Of a DNA stretch of 64,000 bases, positions 38,338 through 51,290 are shown piece by piece (position 1 is the stretch's first letter; each line of letters opens with the position of its first letter). The notes beneath the pieces were generated by a model. That model saw nothing but the letters and a program-made list of their open reading frames with translations. It ran no database searches and was not told the DNA's origin. Origin of the DNA: Homarus americanus. Taxonomy: Eukaryota; Arthropoda; Malacostraca; Decapoda; Nephropidae. Where the stretch lies: assembly GCF_018991925.1 (NCBI RefSeq), contig NW_024720773.1, positions 2,836,577 to 2,900,576 on the forward strand, read 5' to 3'. The position numbers and the translations under genes are program-made.

Positions 38338-41300
38338 GTGTGTGTCTGTGGGGTGTGTGTCTGTGGGGGTGTGTGTCTGTGGGGGTGTGTGTCTGTGGGG
38401 GTGTGTGTCTGTGGGGGTGTGTGTCTGTGGGGTGTGTGTCTGTGGGGGTGTGTGTGTCTGTGGGGGTGTGTGTCTGTGGGGGGTGTGTGTCTGTGGGGGG
38501 TGTGTGTGTGGGGTGTGTGGGGGTGTATGTCTGTGGGGGTGTGTGTCTGTGGGGGTGTGTGTGTCTGTGGGGTGTGTCTGTGTGGGGTGTGTGTCTGTGG
38601 GGGTCTGTGGGGTGTGTGTCTGTGGGGGGTGTGTGTCTGTGGGGTGTGTGTCTGTGGGGGTGTGTGTCTGTGGGGTGTGTGTCTGTGGGGTGTGTGTCTG
38701 TGGGGGTGTGTGTCTGTGGGGTGTGTGTCTGTGGGGGTGTATCTGTGGGTGGGTGTGTCTGTGGGTGTGTGTGTGTCTGTGGGGGTGTGTCTGTGGGGGT
38801 GTGTGTCTGTGGGGTGTGTGTCTGTGGGGGTGTGTGTCTGTGGGGGTGTGTCTGTGGGGATGTGTCTGTGGGGATGTGTCTGGGGGTGTGTGTCTGTGGG
38901 GGTGTGTGTCTGTGGGTGTGTGTCTGTGGGGTGTATCTGTGGGGTGTGTGTCTGTGGGGGTGTGTGTCTGTGGTGGTGTGTGTCTGTGGGGGTGTGTGTC
39001 TGTGGGGTGTGTGTCTGTGGGGTGTGTGTGTCTGTGGGGGGTGTCTGTGGGGTGTGTCTGTGGGGTGTGTGTCTGTGGGGGCGTGTGTCTGTGGGGGCGT
39101 GTGTCTGTGGGGCGTGTGTCTGTGGGGGCGTGTGTCTGTGGGGGCGTGTGTCTGTGGGGGCGTGTGTCTGTGGGGGTGTATGTCTGTAGGGGTGTGTGTC
39201 TGTGGGGGTGTGTGTCTGTGAGAGGTGTGTCTGTGGGTGTGTCTGTGGGTGTGTGTGTCTGTGGGGGTGTGTGTCTGTGGGGGTGTGTCTGTGGGGGGTG
39301 TGTCTGTGGGGGTGTGTGTCTGTGGGGGTGTGTGTCTGTGGGGGTGTGTGTCTGTGGGGGTGTCTGTGGGGGTGTGTCTGTGGGGTGTGTGTCTCTGTGG
39401 GGGTGTGTGTCTGGGGTGTGTGTCTGTGGGGTGTGTGTCTGTGGGGTGTGTGTCTGTTGGGGTGTGTGTCTGTGGGGGTGTGTGTCTGTGGGGGTGTGTG
39501 TCTGTGGGGGTGTATGTCTGTGGGGGTGTGTGTGTGGGGGTGTGTGTCTGTGGGGTGTGTGTCTGTGGGGGTGTGTGTCTGTGGGGTGTGTGTCTGTGGG
39601 GGTGTGTGTCTGTGGGGTGTATCTGTGGGTGGGTGTGTGTCTGGGGGTGTGTGTCTGTGGGGTGTGTCTGTGGGGTGTGTCTGTGGGGGTGTGTCTGTGG
39701 GGTGTGTGTCTGTGGGGGTGTGTGTCTGTGGGGTGTGTGTGTCTGTGGGGGTGTGTCTGTGGGGTGTGTGTGTCTGTGGGGGTGTGTGTTTGTGGGGGTG
39801 TCTGTGGGGGTGTGTGTCTGTGGGGGTGTGTGTCTGTGGGGGTGTGTCTGTGGGGGTGTGTGTCTGTGGGGGTGTGTGTCTGTGGGGGTGTGTGTCTGTG
39901 GGGGTGTGTGTCTGTGGGGTGTGTGTCTGTGGGGGTGTATCTGTGGGTGGGTGTGTCTGTGGGTGGGTGTGTCTGTGGGGTGTGTCTGTGGGGGTGTGTG
40001 TCTGTGGGGTGTGTGTCTGTGGGGGTGTGTGTCTGTGGGGTGTGTCTGTGGGGATGTGTCTGTGGGGATGTGTCTGGGGGTGTGTGTCTGTGGGGGTGTG
40101 TGTCTGTGGGTGTGTGTCTGTGGGGGTGTGTGCTGTGGGGGTGTATCTGTGGGGTGTGTCTGTGGTGGTGTGTGTCTGTGGGGGGTGTGTCTGTGGGGGT
40201 GTGTGTCTGTGGGGGTGTGTCTGTGGGGGTGTGTGTCTGTGGGGGTGTGTGTCTGTGGGGGTGTGTGTCTGTGGGGCGTGTGTCTGTGGGGGCGTGTGTC
40301 TGTGGGGGGGTGTGTCTGTAGGGTGTGTCTGTGGGGGTGTGTGTCTGTGGGGTGGTTCTGGGTGTGTGTCTGTGGGTGTGTGTGTGTCTGTGGGGTGTGT
40401 GTCTGTGGGGGTGTGGCCTGTGGGGGGGTGTGTCTGTGGGGGTGTGTGTCTGTGGGGGTGTGTGTGTCTGTGGGGGTGTGTGTCTGTGGGGGTGTGTGTC
40501 TGTGGGGGTGTGTGTCTGTGGGGGTGTGTCTGTGGGGTGTGTGTCTGTGGGGGGTGTGTGTCTGTGGGGGTGTGTGTCTGTGGGGGTGTGTGTCTGTGGG
40601 GGTGTGTGTCTGTGGGGGTGTGTGTCTGTGGGGGTGTGTGTCTGTGGGGGTGTATGTGTGTCTGTGGGGTGTGTGTGTGGGGGTGTGTGTCTGTGGGGGT
40701 GTGTGTCGTGGGGGTGTGTGTCTGTGGGGTGTGTGTCTGTGGGGGTGTGTGTCTGTGGGGGTGTGTGTCTGTGGGGTGTCTGTGGGGTGTGTGTCTGTGG
40801 GGTGTGTGTCTGTGGGGTGTGTGTCTGTGGGGGTGTGTGTGTCTGGGGTGTGTGTGTCTGTGGGGGTGTGTGTCTGTGGGGGTGTGTGTCTGTGGGGGGT
40901 GTATCTGTGGGTGGGTGTGTCTGTGGGTGTGTGTGTCTGTGGGGGGTGTCTGTGGGGGTGTGTGTCTGTGGGGGTGTGTGTCTGTGGGGGGTGTGTCTGT
41001 GGGGGGTGTGTCTGTGGGGATGTGTCTGGGGGTGTGTGTCTGTGGGGTGTGTGTGTGGGGTGTGTGTCTGTGGGTGTGTGTCTGTGGGGTGTGTGTCTGT
41101 GGGGGTGTGTCTGTGGGGGTGTGTCTGTGGTGGTGTGTGTCTGTGGGGGGTGTGTGTCTGTGGGGGTGTGTGTCTGTGGGGGGTGTGTCTGTGGGGTGTG
41201 TGTCTGTGGGGGTGTGTGTCTGTGGGGGCGTGTGTCTGGGGCGTGTGTCTGTGGGGCGTGTGTGTCTGTGGGGGTGTGTGTCTGTAGGGTGTGTGTCTGT

Positions 41301-43010
41301 GGGGGTGTGTGTCTGTGAGGGTGTGTCTGTGGGTGTCTGTGGGTGTGTGTGTCTGTGGGGGTGTGTGTGTCTGTGGGGGTGTGTGTCTGTGGGGGTGTGT
41401 TTGTGGGGGTGTGTGTCTGTGGGTGTGTGTCTGTTGGTGTGTGTCTGTGGGGTGTGTGTCTGTGGGGGGTGTGTCTGTGGGGGGTGTGTGTCTGTGGGGG
41501 GTGTGTCTGTGGGGGGTGTGTCTGTGGGGGGTGTGTCTGTGGGGATGTGTGTCTGTGGGGATGTGTCTGTGGGGGTGTGTGTCTGTGGGGTGTGTGTCTG
41601 TGGGGGTGTGTGTTGTGGGGGGTGTGTGTCTGTGGGGGTGTGTCTGTGGGGATGTGTGTCTGTGGGGATGTGTGTCTGTGGGGATGTGTGTCTGTGGGGA
41701 TGTGTGTCTGTGGGGGGTGAGTGTCTGTGGGGTGTGTGTGTCTGTGGTGTGTCTGTGGGGGTGTGTGTGTCTGTGGGGGTGTGTGTCTGTGAGGGTGTGT
41801 GTCTGTGGGGGGTGTGTGTCTGTGGGGGTGTGTGTCTGTGGGGTGTGTGTCTGTGGGGGTGTCTGTGTGTGTGTGTGTCTGTGGGGTGTGTGTCTGTGTG
41901 TGTGTCTGTGGGGGGTGTGTGTCTGTGGGGTGTGTGTCTGTGGGGGACTGTGGGGGTGTATGTCTGTGGGGTGTGTGTCTGTGGGGGTGTGTGTCTGGGG
42001 GGTGTGTGTCTGTGGGGGTGTGTCTGTGGGGTGTGTGTCTGTGGGGTGTGTGTCTGTGGGGGGTGTGTCTGTGGGGGTGTGTCTGTGGGGGGTGTGTCTG
42101 TGGGGGTGTGGTCTGTGGGTGTGTGTGTCAGTGGGGTGTCAGTGGGGGGTGTCTGTGGGGTGTCTGTGTGTGGGGGGTGTCTGTGGGGGTGTGTGTCTGT
42201 GGGGGTGTGTCTGTGGGGTGTGTCTGTGGGGTGTGTCTGGGGGTGTCTGTGTGTGTGTGTGGGTGTGTGTCTGTGGGTGGGTGGGTGGGTGGGGTGTGTC
42301 TGTGGGGGTGTGTGTCTGTGGGGTGTGTGTCTGTGGGGTGTGTGTCGGTGGGGGTGTCTGTGTGTGTGTGGGTGTGTGTCTTGGGTGGTGGGTGGGTGGT
42401 GTGTTCTGTGGGGGTGTGTGTCTGTGGGGGTGTGTGTCTGTGGGGGTGTGTGTCTGTGGGGGGTGTGTCTGTGGGTGGGTGTGTCTGTGGGGGTGTGTGT
42501 CTGTGGGGGTGTGTGTGTCTGTGGGGGTGTGTGTCTGTGGGGGTGTGTGTCTGTGGGGTGTGTGTCTGTGGGGGTGTGTCTGTGGGGTGTCTGTGTGTGT
42601 GGTGTGTGTCTGTGTGGGTGGGTGGGTGGGTGGGCGGGGTGTGTCTCTGTGGGGTGTGTGTCTGTGGGGGTGTGTGTCTGTGGGGGTGTGTCTGTGGGGG
42701 TGTGTGTCTGTGGGGGTGTGTCTGTGAGGGTGTGTGTGTCTGTGAGGGTGTGTGTGTCTGTGGGGTGTGTGTCTGTGGGGTGTGTGTCTGTGGGGTGTGT
42801 CTGTGGGGGTGTGTGTGTCTGTGGGGGTGTGTGTCTGTGGGTGTGTCTGTGGGGGTGTGTGTCTGTGGGGGTGTGTGTCTGTGGGGGTGTGTGTCTGTGA
42901 GGGTGTGTGTCTGTGGGGGTGTGTGTCTGTGGGGGTGTCTGTGGGTGGGTGGGGTGTGTCTGTGGTGTGTTGGTGGGGGTGTCTGTGGGGTGTGTGTGTC
43001 TGTGGGTGGG
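38338..43010. repeat. Minisatellite, 14-16-bp unit (gtgtgtctgtggggg), ~4.7 kb
   Basis: Over 300 copies of gtgtgtctgtgggg with one more or fewer G and with gtgt variants. Sub-variants (gcgtgtgtctgtgggg near 39080-39170 and 40275-40305; gatgtgtctgtgggg near 38860, 40045, 41010, 41540-41710) recur in clusters, showing block duplication. Plus-strand open frames up to 1,234 codons (Cys-Val-Ser-Val-Gly) are periodicity artefacts. Confidence 0.95.
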
Positions 43011-43233
43011 TGGGTGGGTGGGTGTTGTGGGTGAGTGGGTGGGGGTGTCTGTGGGTGGGTGGGTGGGTGGGTGGGTGGTGGGGGTGTGTGGGGTGGGGGT
43101 GGGTGGGGGGGGTGTGGGGTAGGGGTGTGGGTGGGGGTGTGTGTGGGGTGGGTGGGTGTGTGTGGGGGGTGTGTGTGGGGTGGGGTGTGTGTGTGTGTGG
43201 GGTGTGGGGTGTGGTGTGTGTGTGTGTGTGTGG

Positions 43234-43293
<60 letters not shown>

Positions 43294-43322
43294 AGGTGTG
43301 TGTGTGTGTGTGTGTGGGTGTG
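43011..43322. repeat. (GT)n / GGGT array, right part
   Basis: gtgggtgggtgggt-type repeats, then pure GT broken by ggagg, ending at gataataataat, which is the tail of the inverted LINE end that follows. Confidence 0.95.
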
Positions 43323-43712
43323 ATAATAATAATAATAATAATAATTAACTGTTTATTGAAAGAGCATGGCAGCCAGATGGCTGAAAATATACAGTTACAT
43401 AATTGGGGAATGGGTCTCTTGATGGACAAATACCTGTAATATACTCTACAAGTAAATATATGTGATACAAATATGATATATAATGACCTGGTGGGGAGAA
43501 GGTCATACTGCAGGGCATTTCAACAGAGTGACAGTGCAAAAAGTAAGATGAACTGGGAGTGAATACACTGGTTGATTATAAGTTATTGATAATTTTACAA
43601 TGGTTGGGACTGGGCTGTTCCTATAGCGATCAGTTCGTGCTCATATGGGCTGGATGTAGTTGTGGTGTGGAACAGCAATTCACGGGCGAGGGATCTCAGG
43701 TGGTAGTAGGAG
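43323..43712 (-). mobile_element. LINE 3' end (same family as 28500), 5'-truncated
   Basis: On the minus strand it begins in the last codons of ORF2 (LLLPPEIP, NSPVPTIVK), passes through a 3' UTR that matches 31219-31349 plus 34265-34375, and ends ctttcaataaacagttaatt followed by (ATT)n. It has no hAT insertion, so it gives the empty-site sequence for the element at 31350. Confidence 0.9.
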
Positions 43713-44103
43713 CTGGTGTGTGTTTGTGTGTGTGTGTAACACACCTCAACATCACACACACACCCTCCAACACCACGCAAATGTACACTTTCCAGCACCA
43801 TGTGAGACGCCTCCATTTATTATAAACAGTGTTCTCGTATGATCAACCTCTTATGGTGTATACTTTATCATAAATAATACAAAATATTAAATACTAATAT
43901 AGAAAAAATACATTATCTAATTGTAATTTGCATACAAATTAAATGACAAGCTGAATAATAAGGTAAAAATAAGTATTTTACTGTATATGAAGGGTACTGG
44001 AATTAATAAGCTCTTATTATTACAGTAACATATCCTTACTAATTAATAAATAAAAAAATAAACAATATTTGCCCAGTAAGATGTGACAGAGGCAGATGAA
44101 CCT
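43713..44103. other. Unassigned AT-rich sequence
   Basis: Short TG and CA runs at 43720-43765, then AT-rich sequence with no open frame of note and no recognised repeat family. Confidence 0.4.
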
Positions 44104-47100
44104 TTTAGGGAGGTGAGTGGTCAGTTCCAAGGGTCTCCTCCACCACCAGTCTCTATGTGGGGGGTGAGCGGTCAGTTCTAAGGGTATCCTCCACCAGTCT
44201 CTATGTGGGGGGTGAGCGGTCAGTTCCATGGTCTCCTCCACCACCAGTCTCTATGTGAGGGGTGAGTGGTCAGTTCCATGGTCTCCCTCCACCACCAGTC
44301 TCTATGTGAGGGTGAGCGGCAGTTCCATGGTCTCCTCCACCACCAGTCTCTATGTGGGGGTGAGTGGTCAGTTCTATGGTCTCCTCACCACCAGTCTCTA
44401 TGTGGGGGGAGAGGTCGTCTAGGGTCTCCTCTACCACCAGTCTCTATGGGGTGAGAGGTCAGTTCCAAGTGGCCCCCACCACCAGTCTCTGTGTGGGGGA
44501 GTGGTCAGTTCCAAGGTCTCTCCACCACCAGTCTCTATGTGAGGGGTGAGTGGTCAGTTCTGGCGTTCTCCACCAGCCCTATGTGAGGTGAGCGTCAGTT
44601 CTGGCGGTCTCTCTACCACCAGTCTCTATGTGAGGGGTGAGCGGTCAGTTCAAGGGTCTCCACCACCAGTCTCTAAGTGTGGGGGTGAGTGTCAGTTCTA
44701 AGGGTATCTCCACCACCAGTCTCTATGTGGTGAGTGATCAGCAGTTCAGGGTCTCCCACCAGTCTCTATGTGGTGGTGGTCAGTTCAAGGGTCTCCTCCA
44801 CCACCAGTCTCTATGTGAGGTGGCGGTCAGTTCAAGGGTCTCCTTCACTAATCTCTATGTGGGGTGAGCGGTCAGTTCTAAGGGTCTCCTCTACCAGTCT
44901 CTATGTGGTGAGCGGTCAGTTCAAGTCTCATCTACCACCAGTCTCTATGTGAGGTGAGCGGTCAGTTCAGGGTCTCTTCACCAGTCTCTATGTGGTGAGT
45001 GGTCAGTTCAAGTCTCCTCCACCACCGTCTCTATGTGGAGTTGCCATTCAAGGTCTCCTTCACCACAGTCTCTATGTGGTGGCGGTCAGTTCAGGTCTCT
45101 CCTTCACCAGTCTCTATGTGGGGGGTGGGCGGTCAGTCAGGGTCTCCTCCACCAGTCTCTATGTGTGAGGTGGCGTCAGTTCTAAGGTCTCCTCCCACCA
45201 GTCTCTATGTGGGGTGGCGGTCAGTTAAGTCTCCTCCACCACCAGTCTCTATGTGGGGGTCAGTTCAAGTCTCACCACCAGTCTCTATGGGGTGAGCGGT
45301 CAGTTCAGGTCTCTCACCAGTCTCTATGTGAGGTGGCGGTCAGTTCCAGGGTCTCCTCACCACCAGTCTCTATGTGGGGGTGAGCGGTCAGTTCAAGGTC
45401 TCCTTCACCACCAGTCTCCTCTTGAGGTGTGGGTCAGTTCCAGGTCTCCTCCACCAGCATCTCTATGAGGGGTGTGAGTGGTCAGTTCAAGTTTCTCCAC
45501 CACCAGTCTCTATGTGGTGAGCGGTCAGTTCCAAGTCTCCTCCACCAGTCTCTATGTGAGGTGGCGGTCAGTTCAAGTCTCCTCCACCACCAGTCTCCTA
45601 TGTGGTGGCGGTCAGTTCAGGTCTCCTCTACCAGTCTCTATGTGGTGGTCAGTTCAAGGGCTCCTCCACCACCAGTCTCTATGTGGTGGTCAGTTCAAGG
45701 TCTCCTCCACCACCAGTCTCTATGTGGGGTGGTGTGGTCAGTTCAAGGGTCTCCTTCACCACCAGTCTCTATGTGGGGGGTGGTCATTCAAGTCTCCTCC
45801 ACCAGTCTCTGTGTTGGTGGCGGTCAGTTCAAGGTCTCCTCCTACAGTCTCTATGTGGGGTGTGATTCAAGTCTCTCTACCACCAGTCTCATGTGGGGTG
45901 GTCAGTTCAAGGTCCTCCACCAGTCTCTATGTGGCGGTCAGTTCAAGGTCTCCTACCACCAGTCTGTGGTGGTGAGCGGTCAGTTCAAGGTCTCCTCCAC
46001 CACCAGTCTCTATGTGGGGGTGGCCGGTCAGTTCCAAGTTCTCCTTCACCACCAGTCTCTATGTGAGGTGGCGGTCAGTTCAAAGTCTCCTCCACTAGTC
46101 TCTGTGGGGGTGAGCGGTCAGTTCAGGGTCTCCTTCACCACCAGTCTCTATGTGAGGTGGCGGTCAGTTCAAGTCTCCTCTACAATCTCTCTATGTGGGG
46201 GGTGAGCGGTCAGTTCAAGATCTCCTTCACCACCAGTCTCTATGTGGGTGTGCGGTCAGTTCAGGGTTCTCTCCACCACCAGTCTCTATTGTGGGGGTGG
46301 CGTCAGTTCAAGGTCTCCTCACCACCAGTCTCTATGTATGTGGTCGGTCAGTTCAAGTCTCCTTCAGCATCTCTCTATGTGGGTGGTGCAGTCATTCAAG
46401 GGCCCTCCACCACCAGTCTCTATGTGGGGTGAGCGGTCAGTTCCAAGTGTCCTCCACCACCAGTCTCTATGTGGGGTGTCCAGGTCTCCTCCGTTCTGGG
46501 GGTGGCGGTCATTCCAAGGGTATCCTCCACCACCAGTCTCTATGGTGGTGGTCAGTTAGTTCAGTCTCTCCACCACAGTCTCTATGTGGTGGTGGATTCA
46601 AGGTCTCCTCTACTACCAGTGGCGGTCAGTTCACTCCTCACCAATCTCTATGTGGGGGTGGCGGTCAGTTCAGGTCTCTCTACCAGATCCTATGTGGGGT
46701 GAGTGGTCAGTTCAGGTCTCCTCTACCAGGGTGCGTCAGTTCTGGGGTCCTCTACCAGTCTCTGTATGTGGGGGGGTCAGTTCAAGGTCTCCTCTACCAG
46801 TCTCTATGGTGGCGGTCAGTTCAAGGTCTCCTCCACCACCAGTCTCTATGTGAGGTGAGCGGTCAGTTTAGGTCTCCTCCACCAGTCTCTGTGAGGGTGA
46901 GTGGTCAGTTCTAGTATCCTCCACCAGTCTCTATGTGAGGGGTGGGCGGTCAGTTCAAGGGTCTCCTCCACCAGTCTCTATGTGGTGGTCAGTTCCAAGG
47001 CTCCTCTACCACCAGTCTCTATGTGGGGAGGTGGCGGTCTTCGGGTCTCCTCCTAACCAGTCTCTATGTGAGGTGAGCGGTCAGTTCTAGGTCTCCTCTA

Positions 47101-50100
47101 CCACCAGTCTCTATGGGTGGTGCTGGTCAGTTCAAGTCTCCTCTACCAGTCTCTATGTGGGGTGAGCGGTCAGTTCTAGAGGTTCTCCTCTAACACAGTC
47201 TCTTTGTGGGTGGTGCGGTCAGTTCCAAAGGGTATCCTCCACCACCAGTCTCTATATGTGGGGGTGAGTGGTCAGTTCTAAGGGTCTCTCTATTTTCTGT
47301 GGTGGTCGGTCAAGTCTCCTTCACCACCAGTCTCTAATGGTGAGGTCAGTTCAGGATCCTCCTACCAGTCTCTATGTGGGGTGAGGTCAGTTCAAGGATC
47401 TCCTCCACCACCAGTCTCTATGTGGTGGGTCAGTTCCAAGGTCTCCTCCACCACCAGTCTCTATGTGGGGGTGAGCGGTCAGTTCAGGGTCCTCCCTTCA
47501 CCACAGTCTCTATGTGGGTGGTGGTCGGTTCAGGGTCTCCTTCACCACCAGTCTCTATGTGGTGGCGGTCAGTTCAAGGGTTTCCTCACCACCAGTCTCT
47601 ATGTGAGGTGTGGTCAGTTCAAGTCTCCTTCACCACCAGTCTCTATGTGGTGGCGGTCAGCTCAGGGTCTCCTCACCACCAGTCTCTATGTGAGGTGTGG
47701 TCAGTTCAAGGTCTCCTTCACCACCAGTCTCTATGTGAGGTGAGCGGTCAGTTCAGGTCTCCTCCACCACCAGTCTCTATGTGAGGGTGTGGGTCAGTTC
47801 AGGGTCTCCTCCACCAGTCTCTATGTGGGATGGGCGGTCAGTTCAAGGGCTCCTTCACCACCAGTCTCTATGTGGGGGGTGAGGTCAGTTCAAGGGTCTC
47901 TACAGTCTCTGTGGTGGCGGTCAGTTCGTCTCCTTCCACTCTTGTGGTGGCGGTCAGGGTCTCCTTCACCACCAGTCTCTTGAGGGTGAGCGGTCAGTTC
48001 AAGGTCTCCTTCACCACCAGTCTCTATGTGAGGTGGCGGTCAGTTCCAAGTCTCTCTCCAATCTCTATGGCTCAGTTCTGAGGTGTCCCACCAGTCTCTG
48101 TGGCAGTCGCTCAAGGTCTCTCTCACCACCAGTCTCTATGTGAGGTGAGCGGTTAGCGGTCTCCTTCACCACCAGTCTCTTTGAGGTGGCGGTCAGTTCT
48201 AAGTCTCCTCACCCGTCCTGTGGTGGGAGTCTCACCAGTCTCTATGGATGTGGGTCAGTTCAAGGGTCTCCTCCACCACCAGTCTCTATGTGGGTGGTGC
48301 GGTCAGTTCAGGGTCTCCGTCTATGTGGTGGCGGTCAGTTCCAGGTCTCCTCCACAGTCTCTTATGTGGGGGTGAGCAGTCAGTTCCAGGATCTTCCTTC
48401 CACTAGTCTCTATGTGGGGTGGTGCGGTCAGTTCAAGGGTCTCCTCCACCACCAGTCTCTATGTGTGAGGTGGGCGGTCAGTTCAGGTCTCACCACCAGT
48501 CTCTATGTGGGTGGTCAGGTCAGTTCAGGGTCTCCTCCACCAGTCTCTGTGGGGGGCAGCGGTCAGTTCCATGGTCTCCTTCACCAGTCTCTATGTGTGG
48601 GGGTGCGGTCAGTTCCAGTCTCCTCTGTCTCTATGGGTGGCAGTTCAGTCTCTCCTACCAGTCTATGGGGTGACGGTCAGTTCTAAGTATCTCCTCACCC
48701 TCTCTATGTGAGGTGTGTCCGGTCTCTAGTGGTCAGTTCAGGTCTCCTCCACCACCAGTCTCTATGTGGGGGGTGAGCAGTCAGTTCTAAGGTATCCTCA
48801 CCACCAGTCTCTGTGGTGGTGGTCAGTTCAGGTCTCCTCCCACCACCAGTCTCTATGTGGGGGGTGGCGTCAGTTCCAAGGTTTTCCTCACCAGTCAGTC
48901 TCTATGTGAGGTGAGCGGTCAGTTCTAAGGATTATCTCACCACCAGTCTCTATGTGAGTGGTCAGTTCAGGGTCTCCTCCACCACCAGTCTATGTGGGGG
49001 GAGTGGTCAGTTCAGGGTCTCCTCCACCACCAGTCTCAGGTGAGTGGTCAGTTCCATGGGTTTCCTCACCACCAGTCTCTATGGGAGGGTGAGCGGTCAA
49101 GTTCAAGGGTCTCCTCCACCACCAGTCTCTATGTGAGGATGGTGGTCAGTTCAGTCTCTCACCCACCAGTCTCTATGTGGGTGGTGGTCAGTTCAGGGTC
49201 TCCCTCTACCAAGTCTCTATGGGTGGCGGTCAGTTCAAGTCTAGTCTCTATGTGGGGGTGGGGGTCAGTCAAGGTTCTCCTCACCACCAGTCTCTGTGGG
49301 GTGGCGGTCTGTTCCAGCCGGGGCAGTCAGTTCTAAGGGTCTCCCTCTACCAGTCTCTATGTGAGGTGGGCGGTCAGTTCCGGGTCTCCTCACCACCAGT
49401 CTCTATGTGAGGTGTGGGGTGGCGGTCAGTTCAAGGTCTCCTCCACCAGTCTCTGTGGTGGCGGTCAGTTCTAAGGTCTCCTCCTACCAGTCTCTATGTG
49501 GGGGTGGCGGTCAGTTCTAAGGGTCTCCTCACCAGTCTCTGTGGGGGTGGCGGTCAGTTCTAGGTCTCCTCCACCACCAGTCTCTGTAGAGTGGCGGTCA
49601 GTTCAAGTCTCCTCCACCATCCTCTATGTGGGGTGGCGGTCAGTTCCAGGGTCTCCTCCACCACCAGTCTCTATGTGGGGTGAGGTGATGGTCAGTTCAA
49701 GTCTCTCTACCACCAGTCTCTATGTGGGGGGTGGCCGGTCAAGGGTCTCCTCCACCACCAGTCTCTATGTGAGTGGCGGTCAGTTCTAAGTCCTCCCCAT
49801 CTCTTGGGGGGGTTCTGTCTCCTCCACCACCAGTCTCTATGGGGGGTGGCGTCAATGTCTCCTGTCTCTATGTGGGGGTGGTCAGTTTCAAGTCTCCTCT
49901 ACCACCAGTCTCTATGGGGGTGGCGGTCAGTTCAAGGTCTCCTCCACCACCAGTCTCTTATGTGGGATTGTGGTCAGTTCAGTCTCCTCACCAGTCTCTA
50001 TGTGGGGGTGAGCGGTCAAGGTCTCCTCCACCAGTCTCTATGTGGGGGTGAGCGGTCAGTTCAAGGTCTCCTCCACCAGTCTCTGTGGGGGGTGTGGTCA

Positions 50101-51290
50101 GTTCAGGTCTCCTCACCAGTCTCTATGTGGGGGGTGAGCGGTCAGTTCAAGGGTCTCCTCCCACCAGTCTCTATGTGGGGTGGCGGTCGAGTTTCAAGGT
50201 CTCCTCTACCACCAGTCTCTATGTGGGGTGGGCGGTCAGTTCAAGGTCTCCTCCACCACCAGTCTCTATGTGGGTGGTGAGTGGTCAGTCCAGGGTCTCC
50301 TCTACCACCAGTCTCTATGTGGGAGGTGAGCGGTCAGTCTCCTCCACCACCAGTCTCTATGGGGGTGGCGGTCAGTTCTAAGTCTCCTCCACCAATCTCT
50401 ATGTGGGGGTGGCCGGTCAGTTCCAAGTCTCCTCCACCACCAGTCTCTATGTGGAGTGGCGGTCAGTTCAAGTCTCCTCCACCAGTCTCTATGTGGGGGT
50501 GAGCGGTCAGTTTCAAGGTCTCCTCCACCAGTCTCTATGTGGGGTGTGGCGGTCAGTTCAAGTCTCCTCCACCACCAGTCTCTATGTGGGGGTGGCCGGT
50601 CAGTTCAAGGGTCTCCTCACCAGTCTCTATGTGGGGTGGCGGTCAGTTCAGGTCTCCTCACCACCAGTCTCTATGTGGGGGGTGAGCGGTCAGTTCCAGG
50701 GTCTCCTCCACCACCAGTCTCTATGTGGGGGGTGAGCGGTCAGTTCTAAGGGTCTCTCCACCACCAGTCCTATGTGGGGGTGAGCGGTCAGTTCCAAGGG
50801 TCTCCTCTACCACCAGTCTCTATGTGGGGGGTGAGCGGTCAGTTTCATGGTCTCCTCTACCACCAGTCTCTATGTGGGGGTGAGCGGTCAGTTCCAAGGG
50901 TCTCCTCCACCACCAGTCTCTATGTGGGGGTGAGCGTCAGTTCCAAGGTCTCCTCTACCAGTCTCTATGTGGGGGGTGAGGGGTCAGTTCAAGGTTCTCC
51001 ACCACCAGTCTCTATGTGGGGGGTGAGCGTCAGTTCAAAGGGTCTCTCCACCACCAGTCTCTGTGGGGGTGAGCGGTCAGTCCTGGCGGTCTCCTCCACC
51101 ACCAGTCTCTATGTGGGGTGAGCGGTCAGTTCCAAGGGTCTCCTCCACCATCAGTCTCTATGTGGGGGGTGAGCGTTCAGTTCCAAGGGTCTCCTCCACC
51201 ACCAGTCTCTATGTGGGGGGTGAGCGGTCAGTTTCAAGGGTCTCCTCTACCACCAGTCTCTATGTGAGGGGTGAGCGGTCAGTTCCAATG
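44104..51290. repeat. Minisatellite, ~51-bp unit, 7.2 kb, heavily indel-eroded
   Basis: The unit is ggtcagttccaagggtctcc followed by tccaccaccagtctctatgt and a G-rich ggggggtgagc. Copies near both edges (44110-44350 and 50680-51290) are close to 51 bases and regular; the middle is riddled with 1-10-base deletions, mostly losses in repeated letters. On the minus strand a full unit is 17 codons, with residues such as ELTAHPPHRDWWWR. The right edge falls inside a Tigger transposase frame. Confidence 0.93.

Noticed and set aside
37651..42900. Very long plus-strand open frames (up to 1,234 codons) of Cys-Val-Ser-Val-Gly repeats
   Set aside because: They arise because the G/T-rich repeat contains almost no A, so stop codons are rare in all plus-strand frames. 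Several overlapping frames are open at once and the composition is purely repeat-driven.
42128..43429. Minus-strand 433-codon His/Thr/Pro-rich frame
   Set aside because: Reverse complement of the same array; no start context, domain or splice sites.
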